64,000 nt of DNA, from NCBI RefSeq assembly GCF_003850565.1, contig NZ_CP027706.1:5580001-5644000 (forward strand), in the 5' to 3' direction. This document shows, one piece after another, positions 57,647 through 64,000 of the stretch. This stretch comes from Pseudomonas sessilinigenes (GTDB lineage: Bacteria; Pseudomonadota; Gammaproteobacteria; Pseudomonadales; Pseudomonadaceae). The stretch's first letter is position 1; every line of letters starts with the position of its first letter. The notes under the pieces were generated by a model that saw only the letters and a program-made list of their open reading frames with translations, made no database searches and was not told the origin of the DNA. The translations under genes were made by a program, and so were the position numbers.

Positions 57647-57865
57647 ATGGACATTCTGTTCAACCTGCTGGGGGTGGCGTTTCTCTACCTCTGCATCGAG
57701 TACTGCCTGCGCCACCAGAGCGCCAAGAGCCTGGATGACGCCAGCCTGATCCCCTTCGCCGATGACCCGGAGGTGGCCCGCCGAGTGGAGCTGGCCACCG
57801 GCAAGAAGGTCGACGCCGTAGCCCCGGAGGAAGCCAAGCCGGGCTGGATCAACCTGGAAATGTAG
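57647..57865 (+). CDS. Small CcoQ-like membrane protein
   Basis: A 72-residue protein with one N-terminal membrane helix (ILFNLLGVAFLYLCIEYCL) and a short polar C-terminal tail. It follows ccoN4 by 59 bp on the same strand, as PA4134 follows PA4133, so I take it as the CcoQ-like stabiliser of the orphan oxidase. The sequence is too short to confirm homology. The ribosome site is GGGAG, eleven bases upstream. Confidence 0.65.
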   Translation: MDILFNLLGVAFLYLCIEYCLRHQSAKSLDDASLIPFADDPEVARRVELATGKKVDAVAPEEAKPGWINLEM

Positions 57866-57866
57866 C

Positions 57867-57882
57867 CGCCGGCTTGCCGGCG
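57867..57882. repeat. REP-like hairpin
   Basis: CGCCGGC, TT, GCCGGCG (57867-57873 and 57876-57882), a 7-bp stem of the 'GCCGGCTTGCCGGC' type common in pseudomonads. It sits three bases past the CcoQ-like stop codon, between convergent genes. Confidence 0.55.
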
Positions 57883-57938
57883 CATGGGCTGCCAGGATGC
57901 GTACCGGGCAAGTGGCGCCCCTTACCGGCGAGCCCACG

Positions 57939-58709
57939 CTAGGAAATGCAAAAGCGCTGGCGATAGCTGCGGGGCGTCATGCCGAGGCTATGGCGCAAGG
58001 CGCTCCCCAGGTGCGACTGATGGGCAAAACCGCAATCCTGGGCAATCGCCGCCAAAGGCAGGTCGCCATGTGCCAGCAAGCGGCGGGCAGCCTGCAGCCG
58101 CACCTCGGTGATCCAGGCATGGGGCGTGATGCCCACCGCCCGGCGAAAATCCCGCAGCAGGCGCAGTTCGTTATGGCCATAGGTCACTGCCAGTTGCGCC
58201 AGGGACAGCGGTTGCGCGTACTGATCGGCAATCTGCTGCAACACCAGCTCCAGTCGCGGCATCGACGCGACAGCGCCAGCCTGCTGCTGGGGCAGGCCGA
58301 TAAAGGCCAGGGCGCACTGCTCCAGGGCCAGCACATCGCGCACAGGTGCCAGCAGCAGGCGGCGCATCTCCCTGCCCAGGGCCAGGGCCCGCGCATGCCC
58401 GGGGCATTGCACACGTCGCGCGCCGGCAATCAGGGGTGCCTCGCCCTGCCAGCGGGCCAGCAGGTATTCACCGCCGCTTAGCGACTCGGAAAACACCTCG
58501 ACACCCTTTGGGGTCAGGGCCAGGGTGCCGGGCCAGCTGTCAAAATCCTCTCGGTGATCGGAGTCGATGGCATGCACTCCGCGCTGGCGCTCCAGGGTCA
58601 CCCCCAACGTCTGCCACTGCACGGGGTCGCGGGCGCTGTAGGCCGCGGCCGGCAGCAGTTGCAGCACCAGGCGAGCATCCAGCAGGCGATGTTCGAGCAC
58701 TCCGGGCAT
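57939..58709 (-). CDS. AraC-family transcription regulator
   Basis: A 256-residue regulator with an N-terminal ligand or dimerisation part and a C-terminal AraC DNA-binding domain of two helix-turn-helix motifs (about residues 155-252: PLSLAQLAVTYGHNELRLLR, then ITEVRLQAARRLLAHGDLPL and AAIAQDCGFAHQSHLGSALR). The domain ends with GMTPRSYRQRF, typical of the family. AGGA lies eight bases before the ATG. It is divergent from the Asp/Glu racemase gene with 78 bp between, so it probably controls that gene. The effector is unknown. Confidence 0.85.
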   Translation of the reverse strand: MPGVLEHRLLDARLVLQLLPAAAYSARDPVQWQTLGVTLERQRGVHAIDSDHREDFDSWPGTLALTPKGVEVFSESLSGGEYLLARWQGEAPLIAGARRVQCPGHARALALGREMRRLLLAPVRDVLALEQCALAFIGLPQQQAGAVASMPRLELVLQQIADQYAQPLSLAQLAVTYGHNELRLLRDFRRAVGITPHAWITEVRLQAARRLLAHGDLPLAAIAQDCGFAHQSHLGSALRHSLGMTPRSYRQRFCIS

Positions 58710-58787
58710 ATGAAATTTCCTGATAGATCGCCACCCGTGGCAGCGCGAAACTGAAGCTCACACAACAGCACTACAGAGGAGTTGCCC

Positions 58788-59480
58788 ATGCGCACCATCG
58801 GCCTGCTTGGCGGCATGAGCTGGGAATCCAGCGCCGAATACTATCGCCTGATCAATCAGCAGGTACGTGACCGGCTGGGGCCGCTGCGTTCGGCGCGGTT
58901 GCTAATGTACAGCCTCGACTTCGGCCCTGTCGAACAGGCCCAGCATGCCGGGCGCTGGGACGATGCGGCGGCGATCCTGGTGGATGGTGCCCGACGCTTG
59001 CAGGCCGGTGGCGCCGACTGCGTGCTGCTCTGTACCAACACCATGCACAAGGTGGCGCACCAGATCCAGGCCGCCATCGAGGTGCCCTTCCTGCATATCG
59101 CCGATGCCACCGCCCAGGCCGCGCTGGACGCCGGCACCCTGCGGGTGGGCCTGCTGGGCACCGCCTTCAGTATGGAGCAGGAGTTTCTCAAGAGCCGCCT
59201 GGCCGGCCATGGCCTGCAGGTGCTGGTGCCCGATGCGCCGCAGCGCCAACAGGTGCACCGGATCATCTACGAACAGTTGTGCGTGGGCATCATCAGCGAA
59301 GCGTCGCGCCAGGTGTATCAGCAGGTGATCGATTCGTTGCAGGCCCAGGGCGCCCAGGCGGTGATCCTGGGCTGCACCGAGATCGGCCTGTTGCTCAAGC
59401 CCGAGCACAGTCCCCTGCCCCTGCTCGACAGCACCGAGTTGCATGCCCGGGCAGCGGTGGCCTTCGCCCTGGGGGATTGA
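58788..59480 (+). CDS. Aspartate/glutamate racemase family protein
   Basis: A 230-residue cofactor-independent amino acid racemase of the YgeA/AspR type. The two catalytic Cys are present: Cys82 in CVLLCTNTMHKV and a second near residue 195 in VILGCTEIGLLL. It begins with the family motif IGLLGGMSWESSAEYYRLIN. AGAGGAG lies six bases before ATG 58788; an in-frame TTG at 58782 is not needed. It is divergent from the AraC-type gene, which may sense a D-amino acid or related compound. The specific substrate cannot be stated. Confidence 0.85.
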   Translation: MRTIGLLGGMSWESSAEYYRLINQQVRDRLGPLRSARLLMYSLDFGPVEQAQHAGRWDDAAAILVDGARRLQAGGADCVLLCTNTMHKVAHQIQAAIEVPFLHIADATAQAALDAGTLRVGLLGTAFSMEQEFLKSRLAGHGLQVLVPDAPQRQQVHRIIYEQLCVGIISEASRQVYQQVIDSLQAQGAQAVILGCTEIGLLLKPEHSPLPLLDSTELHARAAVAFALGD

Positions 59481-59518
59481 CCCACAGCGCCGCCCCGAGT
59501 GTTTCGAAAGGCACAAGC

Positions 59519-59556
59519 GCGGCAGCGACGCCCCCATCGGGGCCGAGCGCTGCCGC
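59519..59556. terminator. Nested hairpin between convergent racemase and GNAT genes
   Basis: Outer arms GCGGCAGC (59519-59526) and GCTGCCGC (59549-59556) with an inner GCCCC-CATC-GGGGC stem. Strong GC hairpin between convergent genes; no T-run follows, so it may be a terminator or a REP-like element. Confidence 0.5.
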
Positions 59557-59575
59557 AGCCGACGGCAAGGATGAG

Positions 59576-60094
59576 TCAGGCCGGGCGCCGCAGGCGGGCC
59601 ATGCTCAGCACATCGATAAACTGGCCGCCACGCACCGCGTAATCACGCAGGCGGCCTTCGCTCTCGAAGCCGAACTTCTGATACAGGCCGATGGCCGGCA
59701 GGTTGTCGGCATACACCGTGAGATCGACCCGGTGCACGTTCATCCAGTTGTCCGCCACCTCCAGCACCGCCGCCAGCAGTCGGCTGCCGATGCCCTGGCG
59801 CTGCCACTCCGGCGACACACCCATGCCGATGCTCGCGCAATGGGCGCGGCGCACCCGGGCCATCTGCTCCAGGCTGCAGCTGCCGATCACCGTGCCCTGA
59901 TGCAGGGCCACCAGGGACACCAGGCGCTCGTTGTCAGCCCGCTGGATCAGGCGCTGGCGCCACAGCTCGCGGGACTGATAAGGCATCTGCAGGGTCTGGG
60001 CCGCCACACTGGGCGTGCTGTACAGCACGGTCAGCCCGTCGACATGGGCTTCGGTGGCGCGCTCGATGATGATCCGGGGGTGGTCGTTGGCCAT
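59576..60094 (-). CDS. GNAT N-acetyltransferase, YhhY/AaaT-like
   Basis: A 172-residue GNAT acetyltransferase close to E. coli YhhY (AaaT), which acetylates free amino acids. Comparable segments are STPSVAAQTLQMPYQSRELW and NWMNVHRVDLTVYADNLPAI. The acetyl-CoA site is GVSPEWQRQGIGSRLL (the R/Q-x-x-G-x-G/A loop), and YQKFGFESEGRLRDYAVRGG ends the domain. ATG 60094 was chosen because it gives the usual length, although its ribosome site is weak; the frame is open further upstream (60163). Monocistronic, convergent with the racemase gene. Confidence 0.82.
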   Translation of the reverse strand: MANDHPRIIIERATEAHVDGLTVLYSTPSVAAQTLQMPYQSRELWRQRLIQRADNERLVSLVALHQGTVIGSCSLEQMARVRRAHCASIGMGVSPEWQRQGIGSRLLAAVLEVADNWMNVHRVDLTVYADNLPAIGLYQKFGFESEGRLRDYAVRGGQFIDVLSMARLRRPA

Positions 60095-60354
60095 GGTGCA
60101 GTCGTCATTGCTATACAAATGGCCACCGAGTGTAAAACTCCCAAAGCTATTCTGGCCAGGCAAGTGAATGCCAGATTGCCTGTATGGCGACGTGGGATGT
60201 TCCGATACAGGCTTGCACTTGAGCTTCAGCGCAAAACCAACCAGCTCCCGTGGCGACGGCTACAACTGCGTACGACACCCCACCCTCCGGCAAGGTGCCG
60301 CCGATCAATGGGCAGCCTGCGAGCACGTCGAAACACTCCAACCATGAATGGCCC

Positions 60355-61332
60355 TTAGACAAACCACTCCTGGCGCTCGGTGAAGGTGTGCAGTATCAGG
60401 TCGACCAATTGCTGCACCTGTTCCTCATGCTCTACTTCGGCGTTCACCGCCAGCCAGGCGCGACGTTGCATGTGTTCGTTGAACAACCCGGGCAAGGCCG
60501 TGAGGCCACGGTCGAAACGGCTGATGTACTGCGGCAGCAGGCCGATGCAGGCGCTGCAACGGATCATTTCCAGCATCAGCTCATAGGAATGCACATGCAC
60601 CACCCCGGCCAACCGCTGCTCCACCAGGCTGTTCCAGGGCCGAAAGGGTTCGATCTGGCGATCGTGCTGCCACTGCACCAGCATGTAGTCGGTCAGGTCA
60701 TCGAGGCTGTCAGGGCGCGCAGCGACTCGGGAGTAGCGCTTGGCGATATGCGGCAAATAACCGATGCGCGCCAGGGGCTGGGGCTCGCGGATCGCGAAAC
60801 TGGGGCCCGGCAGCGGGGAATCCTCGGCGGCCAGCCACAGCACCAGGTCGGCGCTCAGGGCACGCAGCGACAGATCGCTGTCAATGGAAATGATCTCCAG
60901 GCGTGCGCTGGCATTGCGCCGCAACAAGGCGATCAGGTCGCGCCCAAGAATGTCGTGCAGGATGGTTTCCGCAACAGCCAGGCGGATCAGGGGCTGCTCC
61001 ACCACTGGCAAGCGTCGCTGGTGCGCCAGGGCGATCAATTGCGCCTGCAGTTGCAGGCCCTCACGGCTCAGGCTCAGGGCGTTGCCCTGGTAGCAGAACA
61101 GCGAGCGCCGCAAGTGTTCCTCCAACAAGGCCAATTGCTTGCGCAATAGCGTGGCCTTGATGTTCAGGCTGCGGGCGGCCTGCATGAAGCAACCGCAGCG
61201 GGCACTGACCAGAAAATACTGGGCGACCTCAGGATCGATCCCGGCGGCCAGGGCCAGCCAGGCTTCCCGGGGTTCCTGGGGAACGGTGTAGGGCGCGCCC
61301 CCCAGGAGTGGAGCAGGTTCGAGAAATGACAT
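60355..61332 (-). CDS. LysR-family transcription regulator
   Basis: A 325-residue LysR-type regulator. The helix-turn-helix lies at about residues 35-90 (VAQYFLVSARCGCFMQAARS, then LRKQLALLEEHLRRSLFCYQ); the N-terminal 30 residues before it are unusual and rich in Pro and Gly. A substrate-binding domain follows, with VEQPLIRLAVAETILHDILG and SFAIREPQPLARIGYLPHIA. AGGGAG sits seven bases before ATG 61332. It lies 153 bp after the PPIase gene on the same strand and could regulate that operon or be its last member. The inducer is unknown. Confidence 0.78.
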   Translation of the reverse strand: MSFLEPAPLLGGAPYTVPQEPREAWLALAAGIDPEVAQYFLVSARCGCFMQAARSLNIKATLLRKQLALLEEHLRRSLFCYQGNALSLSREGLQLQAQLIALAHQRRLPVVEQPLIRLAVAETILHDILGRDLIALLRRNASARLEIISIDSDLSLRALSADLVLWLAAEDSPLPGPSFAIREPQPLARIGYLPHIAKRYSRVAARPDSLDDLTDYMLVQWQHDRQIEPFRPWNSLVEQRLAGVVHVHSYELMLEMIRCSACIGLLPQYISRFDRGLTALPGLFNEHMQRRAWLAVNAEVEHEEQVQQLVDLILHTFTERQEWFV

Positions 61333-61422
61333 CGATGACTCCCTGTCTTGTTGACTGTTGCTTCCTTGGCTTGCGCCGGTATTGGCGGTCGTAGGCCCGC
61401 CGTCGAGAGGACATGGGGAGAG

Positions 61423-61456
61423 GGCCGGCGCCGAGCCTCGCAAGATGGCCGGCGCC
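61423..61456. repeat. REP-like GGCCGGCGCC repeat
   Basis: GGCCGGCGCC occurs twice, at 61423-61432 and 61447-61456, as a direct repeat whose GGCGCC cores can also pair with each other. It lies between the LysR and PPIase genes, next to a TGGGAGCGGC (minus strand) REP-like segment. Confidence 0.5.
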
Positions 61457-61485
61457 GCTTGTGCCGCTCCCACATGGGCCGTTTT

Positions 61486-62442
61486 CTACAGTTTTTCCTC
61501 CAGGACCTGGTTGAGCACTGCACCGTCGATGCTCAGGGTCGCCGTATTGAGCATGCCTTCCAGGTATGCCTTGGCGATCTGTTCCTGACGTTGGGCACGC
61601 AGGGCCTGGGTCAGCTGGTCACGCAACTCATCCAGGCTGGCAGTGCGTGCCGGCTGCTGCTCGGTGAGCTTGAGCACATGAAAGCCCGCCGCGCTCTGCA
61701 CCACCTCGGAAACCCCACCCACCTTGAGCCGGGCCACTGCGCCACGTACTTCCGGTACCAATTGCTGCAAGGGCTGCAGGCCCGAGTCCCCACCGCGCTG
61801 GGCTGTGCCCGGGTCCTGGGAGTACTGCGCGGCCAGGGCCGCGAACTCGGCCGGGGCCGCCTGCGCCTTCTTGCTCAGTTCCTGGGCCAGGCGCCGCACT
61901 TGCTCCAGCGCCTGGGGCTCGTTGACCGCCAGGAAGATCTGGCTGACCCGGTACAACGGTGGGGTCTGCCAGGCCGACTTGCCGCTGTCATAGGCCTGTT
62001 GCAACTCGGCCGCACTGGGGTAGTCCGCCGGTACCTGGCTGACCGACTGCAAATAGTCGCGAAAGACGATCTGCTCGGTGGCTGCGCGCGTCTGCTGCTC
62101 CACGTCCGGACGTTGGCGCCAGCCTTGGGCATCGGCCTGCTCGAGTACCGCCTTCTCCGCCAGGCGCGAGCGAATCCAGGCCTCCAGGGCCGGGCGATTG
62201 GCTCGCAGTTGCTGGCCGGACGCCTCGGGCAGGCTGGCGAACAGGGCCTTGAGCTCCGTTGCCGCGACCTGCTGGGAGCCCAGGCGCGCCACCGCCGGGC
62301 CACTGGCCTGGGACTGTTGCAGCAGCGCCGATGCCGGCTGCTGTGCCGCCACCGGGTCGCTGCCCGGCCGCAAGGCCAGCCCCAGCGCCAGGCCGAGCAA
62401 GGTCAGTGCCCCGGCACCGACCACCAGGGTCGGCTTCTTCAC
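61486..62442 (-). CDS. Periplasmic peptidyl-prolyl isomerase (parvulin type)
   Basis: A 318-residue parvulin-type foldase, anchored or exported by an N-terminal hydrophobic segment (LVVGAGALTLLGLALGLAL). A SurA/PrsA-like N-terminal helical part precedes the rotamase domain at about residues 160-255 (RVSQIFLAVNEPQALEQV, then YSQDPGTAQRGGDSGLQPL and VVQSAAGFHVLKLTEQQPA). It begins with GTG at 62442, which overlaps the preceding gene's TGA (GTGA). It probably assists folding of the porin or coiled-coil protein coded upstream in the same operon. Family members are chaperones for outer-membrane proteins. Confidence 0.88.
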   Translation of the reverse strand: MKKPTLVVGAGALTLLGLALGLALRPGSDPVAAQQPASALLQQSQASGPAVARLGSQQVAATELKALFASLPEASGQQLRANRPALEAWIRSRLAEKAVLEQADAQGWRQRPDVEQQTRAATEQIVFRDYLQSVSQVPADYPSAAELQQAYDSGKSAWQTPPLYRVSQIFLAVNEPQALEQVRRLAQELSKKAQAAPAEFAALAAQYSQDPGTAQRGGDSGLQPLQQLVPEVRGAVARLKVGGVSEVVQSAAGFHVLKLTEQQPARTASLDELRDQLTQALRAQRQEQIAKAYLEGMLNTATLSIDGAVLNQVLEEKL

Positions 62443-62933
62443 AGGGCCGCTACCTCTTCAGCACTGGCAGGTTGCGGCGCATCGCCCTGTTCGGCCTGGG
62501 CCTGCAGGCGAGCGGCCTGCTGGCTGTACTCGCGCAGGTAGACGATGAACTCCTGGAGCAGGCGATCCCACAGCTCCAGCTGGCTGCGCAGGTGAGTGTC
62601 ACTGACCCCGGCCACCACCACATCCATCTCCATCACCAGGAATTCACCCTGCAGCGACAACCGGGCGAAGCGCCGCGAAGCATTCCACAACTCGGCCAGC
62701 CCGGCCGGCAGCTCGCCCTGGACCCGCAGGGCGCAGCTGTAGGTGAAGTCCACATAGTGTCCCGACTCCCCCGCCGGATTGCCGAAACGCACGGCATAGC
62801 CGATGCCCTGGCTGGCACTGAGCAACTGCACGATGCCGTTCTGCTCGGTCTGGTTGACCCTGTAGCCGGCGCCTTGCAAAAGCTCGGTCAGGCTGTCGGT
62901 GGTTACGCTGGTAATCAAGGTTGCTTGAGTCAT
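62439..62933 (-). CDS. YbjN-domain protein
   Basis: A 164-residue soluble protein resembling the YbjN domain (TIR-chaperone-like fold), found in secretion or stress proteins. Visible segments are SLTELLQGAGYRVNQTEQNG, GIGYAVRFGNPAG and FLVMEMDVVVAGVSDTHLRS. Starts in frame are TTG 62957, ATG 62939 and ATG 62933; AAGGA lies 4 and 10 bases before the two ATGs, so I chose 62933. Its stop overlaps the PPIase GTG start. It shares an operon with a coiled-coil protein and a porin. Function unknown. Confidence 0.7.
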   Translation of the reverse strand: MTQATLITSVTTDSLTELLQGAGYRVNQTEQNGIVQLLSASQGIGYAVRFGNPAGESGHYVDFTYSCALRVQGELPAGLAELWNASRRFARLSLQGEFLVMEMDVVVAGVSDTHLRSQLELWDRLLQEFIVYLREYSQQAARLQAQAEQGDAPQPASAEEVAAL

Positions 62934-62953
62934 GTTCATATCTTCCTTGGTAA

Positions 62954-63601
62954 TCAATGAGCGCTCGCCGCCCGGGGAGCGTCGAACTGAGTCTGGTACA
63001 GGTCATCACCGAAGCCCTGGGCCAATTCCTCGAACTTGACCCTAGCACTGCCAGCGAAAGGCTGACGGATCTTCACCACCTCGGCCACGTCGATCTTCTC
63101 GTAGGCGGTGAGGATTTCCTTGGCGATGCCATACATTTGCTGATTCTTGACCGCACATTGCTGCACTTGTGTGTCACGTTCGTTCAATTGCGCCTGGAGC
63201 TTGGCGCGCTCCGCTTCCTTGCCGCGGGCCAGCACCAGCAGTTCGTCGTAGGCTTTCTTGAATTTTCCCAGCTGCTCGCTGTTGGCCACAGCCTGGGCCT
63301 GGGCCTGGCTCTGCAGGTTCTGCTGCTGGCCCGCCAGTTGCTCGGCCACGCCGCGGACCTTGGCCAGTTCGGCGCTCAGTTGCTTGACCTGGGCCTGGGC
63401 CTCCTTGGCCGCATTCTCGGCGGCCAGCCGCGCGGCGGCCGCCTGCGCCTGCTCGCTCTGCAAGGCCTGCAGTTGCTGGGTGGTGCTGCGCAACTGGGTA
63501 CGCAAGCGCTCCTCCATGCCCTCGGCCGTGGCGCTCGCGCTGGCCAACACGCCACAGGCCAGCAACAGGCCCAGGGCCCCTGCCCTTGTCCGGCTGTTCA
63601 T
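62954..63601 (-). CDS. Exported coiled-coil protein
   Basis: A 215-residue protein with a signal peptide (AGALGLLLACGVLASASATA) and then about 120 residues of Ala/Gln-rich coiled coil (heptads in LQALQSEQAQAAAARLAAEN, VKQLSAELAKVRGVAEQLAG). A C-terminal globular segment follows (LTAYEKIDVAEVVKIRQPFA). It is often mis-annotated as a DNA repair ATPase because of the coiled coil; an exported structural role is more likely. ATG 63601 has AGGGAGG six bases upstream. Its stop codon overlaps a possible TTG start of the YbjN-like gene. It follows the porin by 17 bp. Confidence 0.8.
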   Translation of the reverse strand: MNSRTRAGALGLLLACGVLASASATAEGMEERLRTQLRSTTQQLQALQSEQAQAAAARLAAENAAKEAQAQVKQLSAELAKVRGVAEQLAGQQQNLQSQAQAQAVANSEQLGKFKKAYDELLVLARGKEAERAKLQAQLNERDTQVQQCAVKNQQMYGIAKEILTAYEKIDVAEVVKIRQPFAGSARVKFEELAQGFGDDLYQTQFDAPRAASAH

Positions 63602-63618
63602 AACCATCCTCCCTGCGC

Positions 63619-64000
63619 TTAGAAGCGCGTGTTGAGTTCTAGCTGCATGACGTCGACTTCATAACGCGGCCCATAGACTTGCGATGCGCTCATGTAGCGG
63701 GCCGTGGCGTAGATGTTCTTGTCGATGCCGTAGTTGCCGCCCAGGAAGTAGCCCTTGGCGTTGGTGCCCCCCAGGTGGAACGAAGAGTCGTTGAAACCGT
63801 CGGGCAAGGCATCGGGCTGGATGTACTTGTAGCCAGCCAGCAGGTTCCAGTCGCCGGCCTTCTTCATTTCCAGGGCGTTGCCCAGGGTGAACTGCAGCAT
63901 CAGCGCATTGGCGCCGCTCTCGAACTCGCCATTGCGATTGATGTTGTTGACGATCTGGCCTTCGCTGCGCTTGAGCATTTCGGCCTTGTCGTAGGCCAGG
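63619..64000 (-). CDS. Putative porin (Porin_5 family), C-terminal part
   Basis: Partial gene: the 5' end lies beyond the window. The visible 126 residues form the C-terminal part of an outer-membrane barrel, with the Porin_5 signature WNLLAGYKYIQPDALPDGFN, then DSSFHLGGTNAKGYFLGGNY. It ends VMQLELNTRF with the C-terminal Phe needed for BAM recognition. It is the most upstream gene visible in the operon that continues leftward to the coiled-coil, YbjN-like and PPIase genes. No frameshift is seen. Substrate unknown. Confidence 0.85.
   Translation of the reverse strand, partial: LAYDKAEMLKRSEGQIVNNINRNGEFESGANALMLQFTLGNALEMKKAGDWNLLAGYKYIQPDALPDGFNDSSFHLGGTNAKGYFLGGNYGIDKNIYATARYMSASQVYGPRYEVDVMQLELNTRF

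Noticed and set aside
60095..60354. A small gene between the GNAT and LysR genes
   Set aside because: Several short frames exist but none has a ribosome binding site or a recognisable domain.

Overview
The window is high-GC bacterial chromosome with dense operons, many 4-base start/stop overlaps and REP-like hairpins. Gene content points to a fluorescent pseudomonad: a two-operon GlgE/trehalose locus, MuxABC-OpmB, a copABCD operon, and orphan CcoN/CcoG genes next to a MocR regulator. P. fluorescens/protegens-like is my inference; there is no rRNA gene to confirm it. I see no tRNA, rRNA, CRISPR array, insertion sequence or phage gene. All functional names come from recognising protein sequence and motifs by eye.

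Layout. 0-3.5 kb: a dCACHE-type chemoreceptor with a near-consensus FliA promoter, then two small accessory genes. 3.5-8.7 kb: copper operon copA-copB-copC-copD-DUF411-yqaA-like behind a CopR-type box. 9.3-20.1 kb (+): glgA-treZ-malQ-treY-DUF2934-glgX, turning ADP-glucose into alpha-glucan and alpha-glucan into trehalose. 20.4-22.0 kb: a PIG-L-fold protein with an altered active site and an alpha/beta hydrolase. 22.2-29.9 kb (-): glgE-treS/maltokinase-glgB, turning trehalose into maltose, maltose 1-phosphate and branched glucan, behind an AlgU-like promoter. 30.1-30.6 kb: two small genes. 30.8-33.8 kb: ccoG-like and a MocR-type regulator. 34.0-36.5 kb: a polymorphic-toxin-like cassette with a PoNi/DUF1911 immunity protein but no evident toxin domain. 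36.6-39.6 kb: an SDR and a MHYT-GGDEF-EAL protein (MucR-like). 40.0-49.1 kb: muxABC-opmB. 49.3-53.6 kb: tpx, a J-domain membrane protein, a DUF3829-like protein and a DUF3313 lipoprotein. 53.7-57.9 kb: DUF934 and a siroheme reductase on one strand, orphan ccoN4-like and a CcoQ-like gene on the other. 57.9-61.3 kb: AraC regulator, Asp/Glu racemase, GNAT, LysR regulator. 61.5-64 kb: a coupled operon of PPIase, YbjN-like and coiled-coil proteins and a Porin_5 porin that runs off the window.

The most interesting signal: the genes matching the P. aeruginosa cyanide-response cluster (PA4129-PA4134, from memory) lie here in two blocks about 22 kb apart. The promoters of ccoG and ccoN4 share a bipartite motif (CTGATCCG, 16 bases, CTGAGYCTGTTWTG) with identical spacing. 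This could be the operator of the MocR regulator encoded between them.
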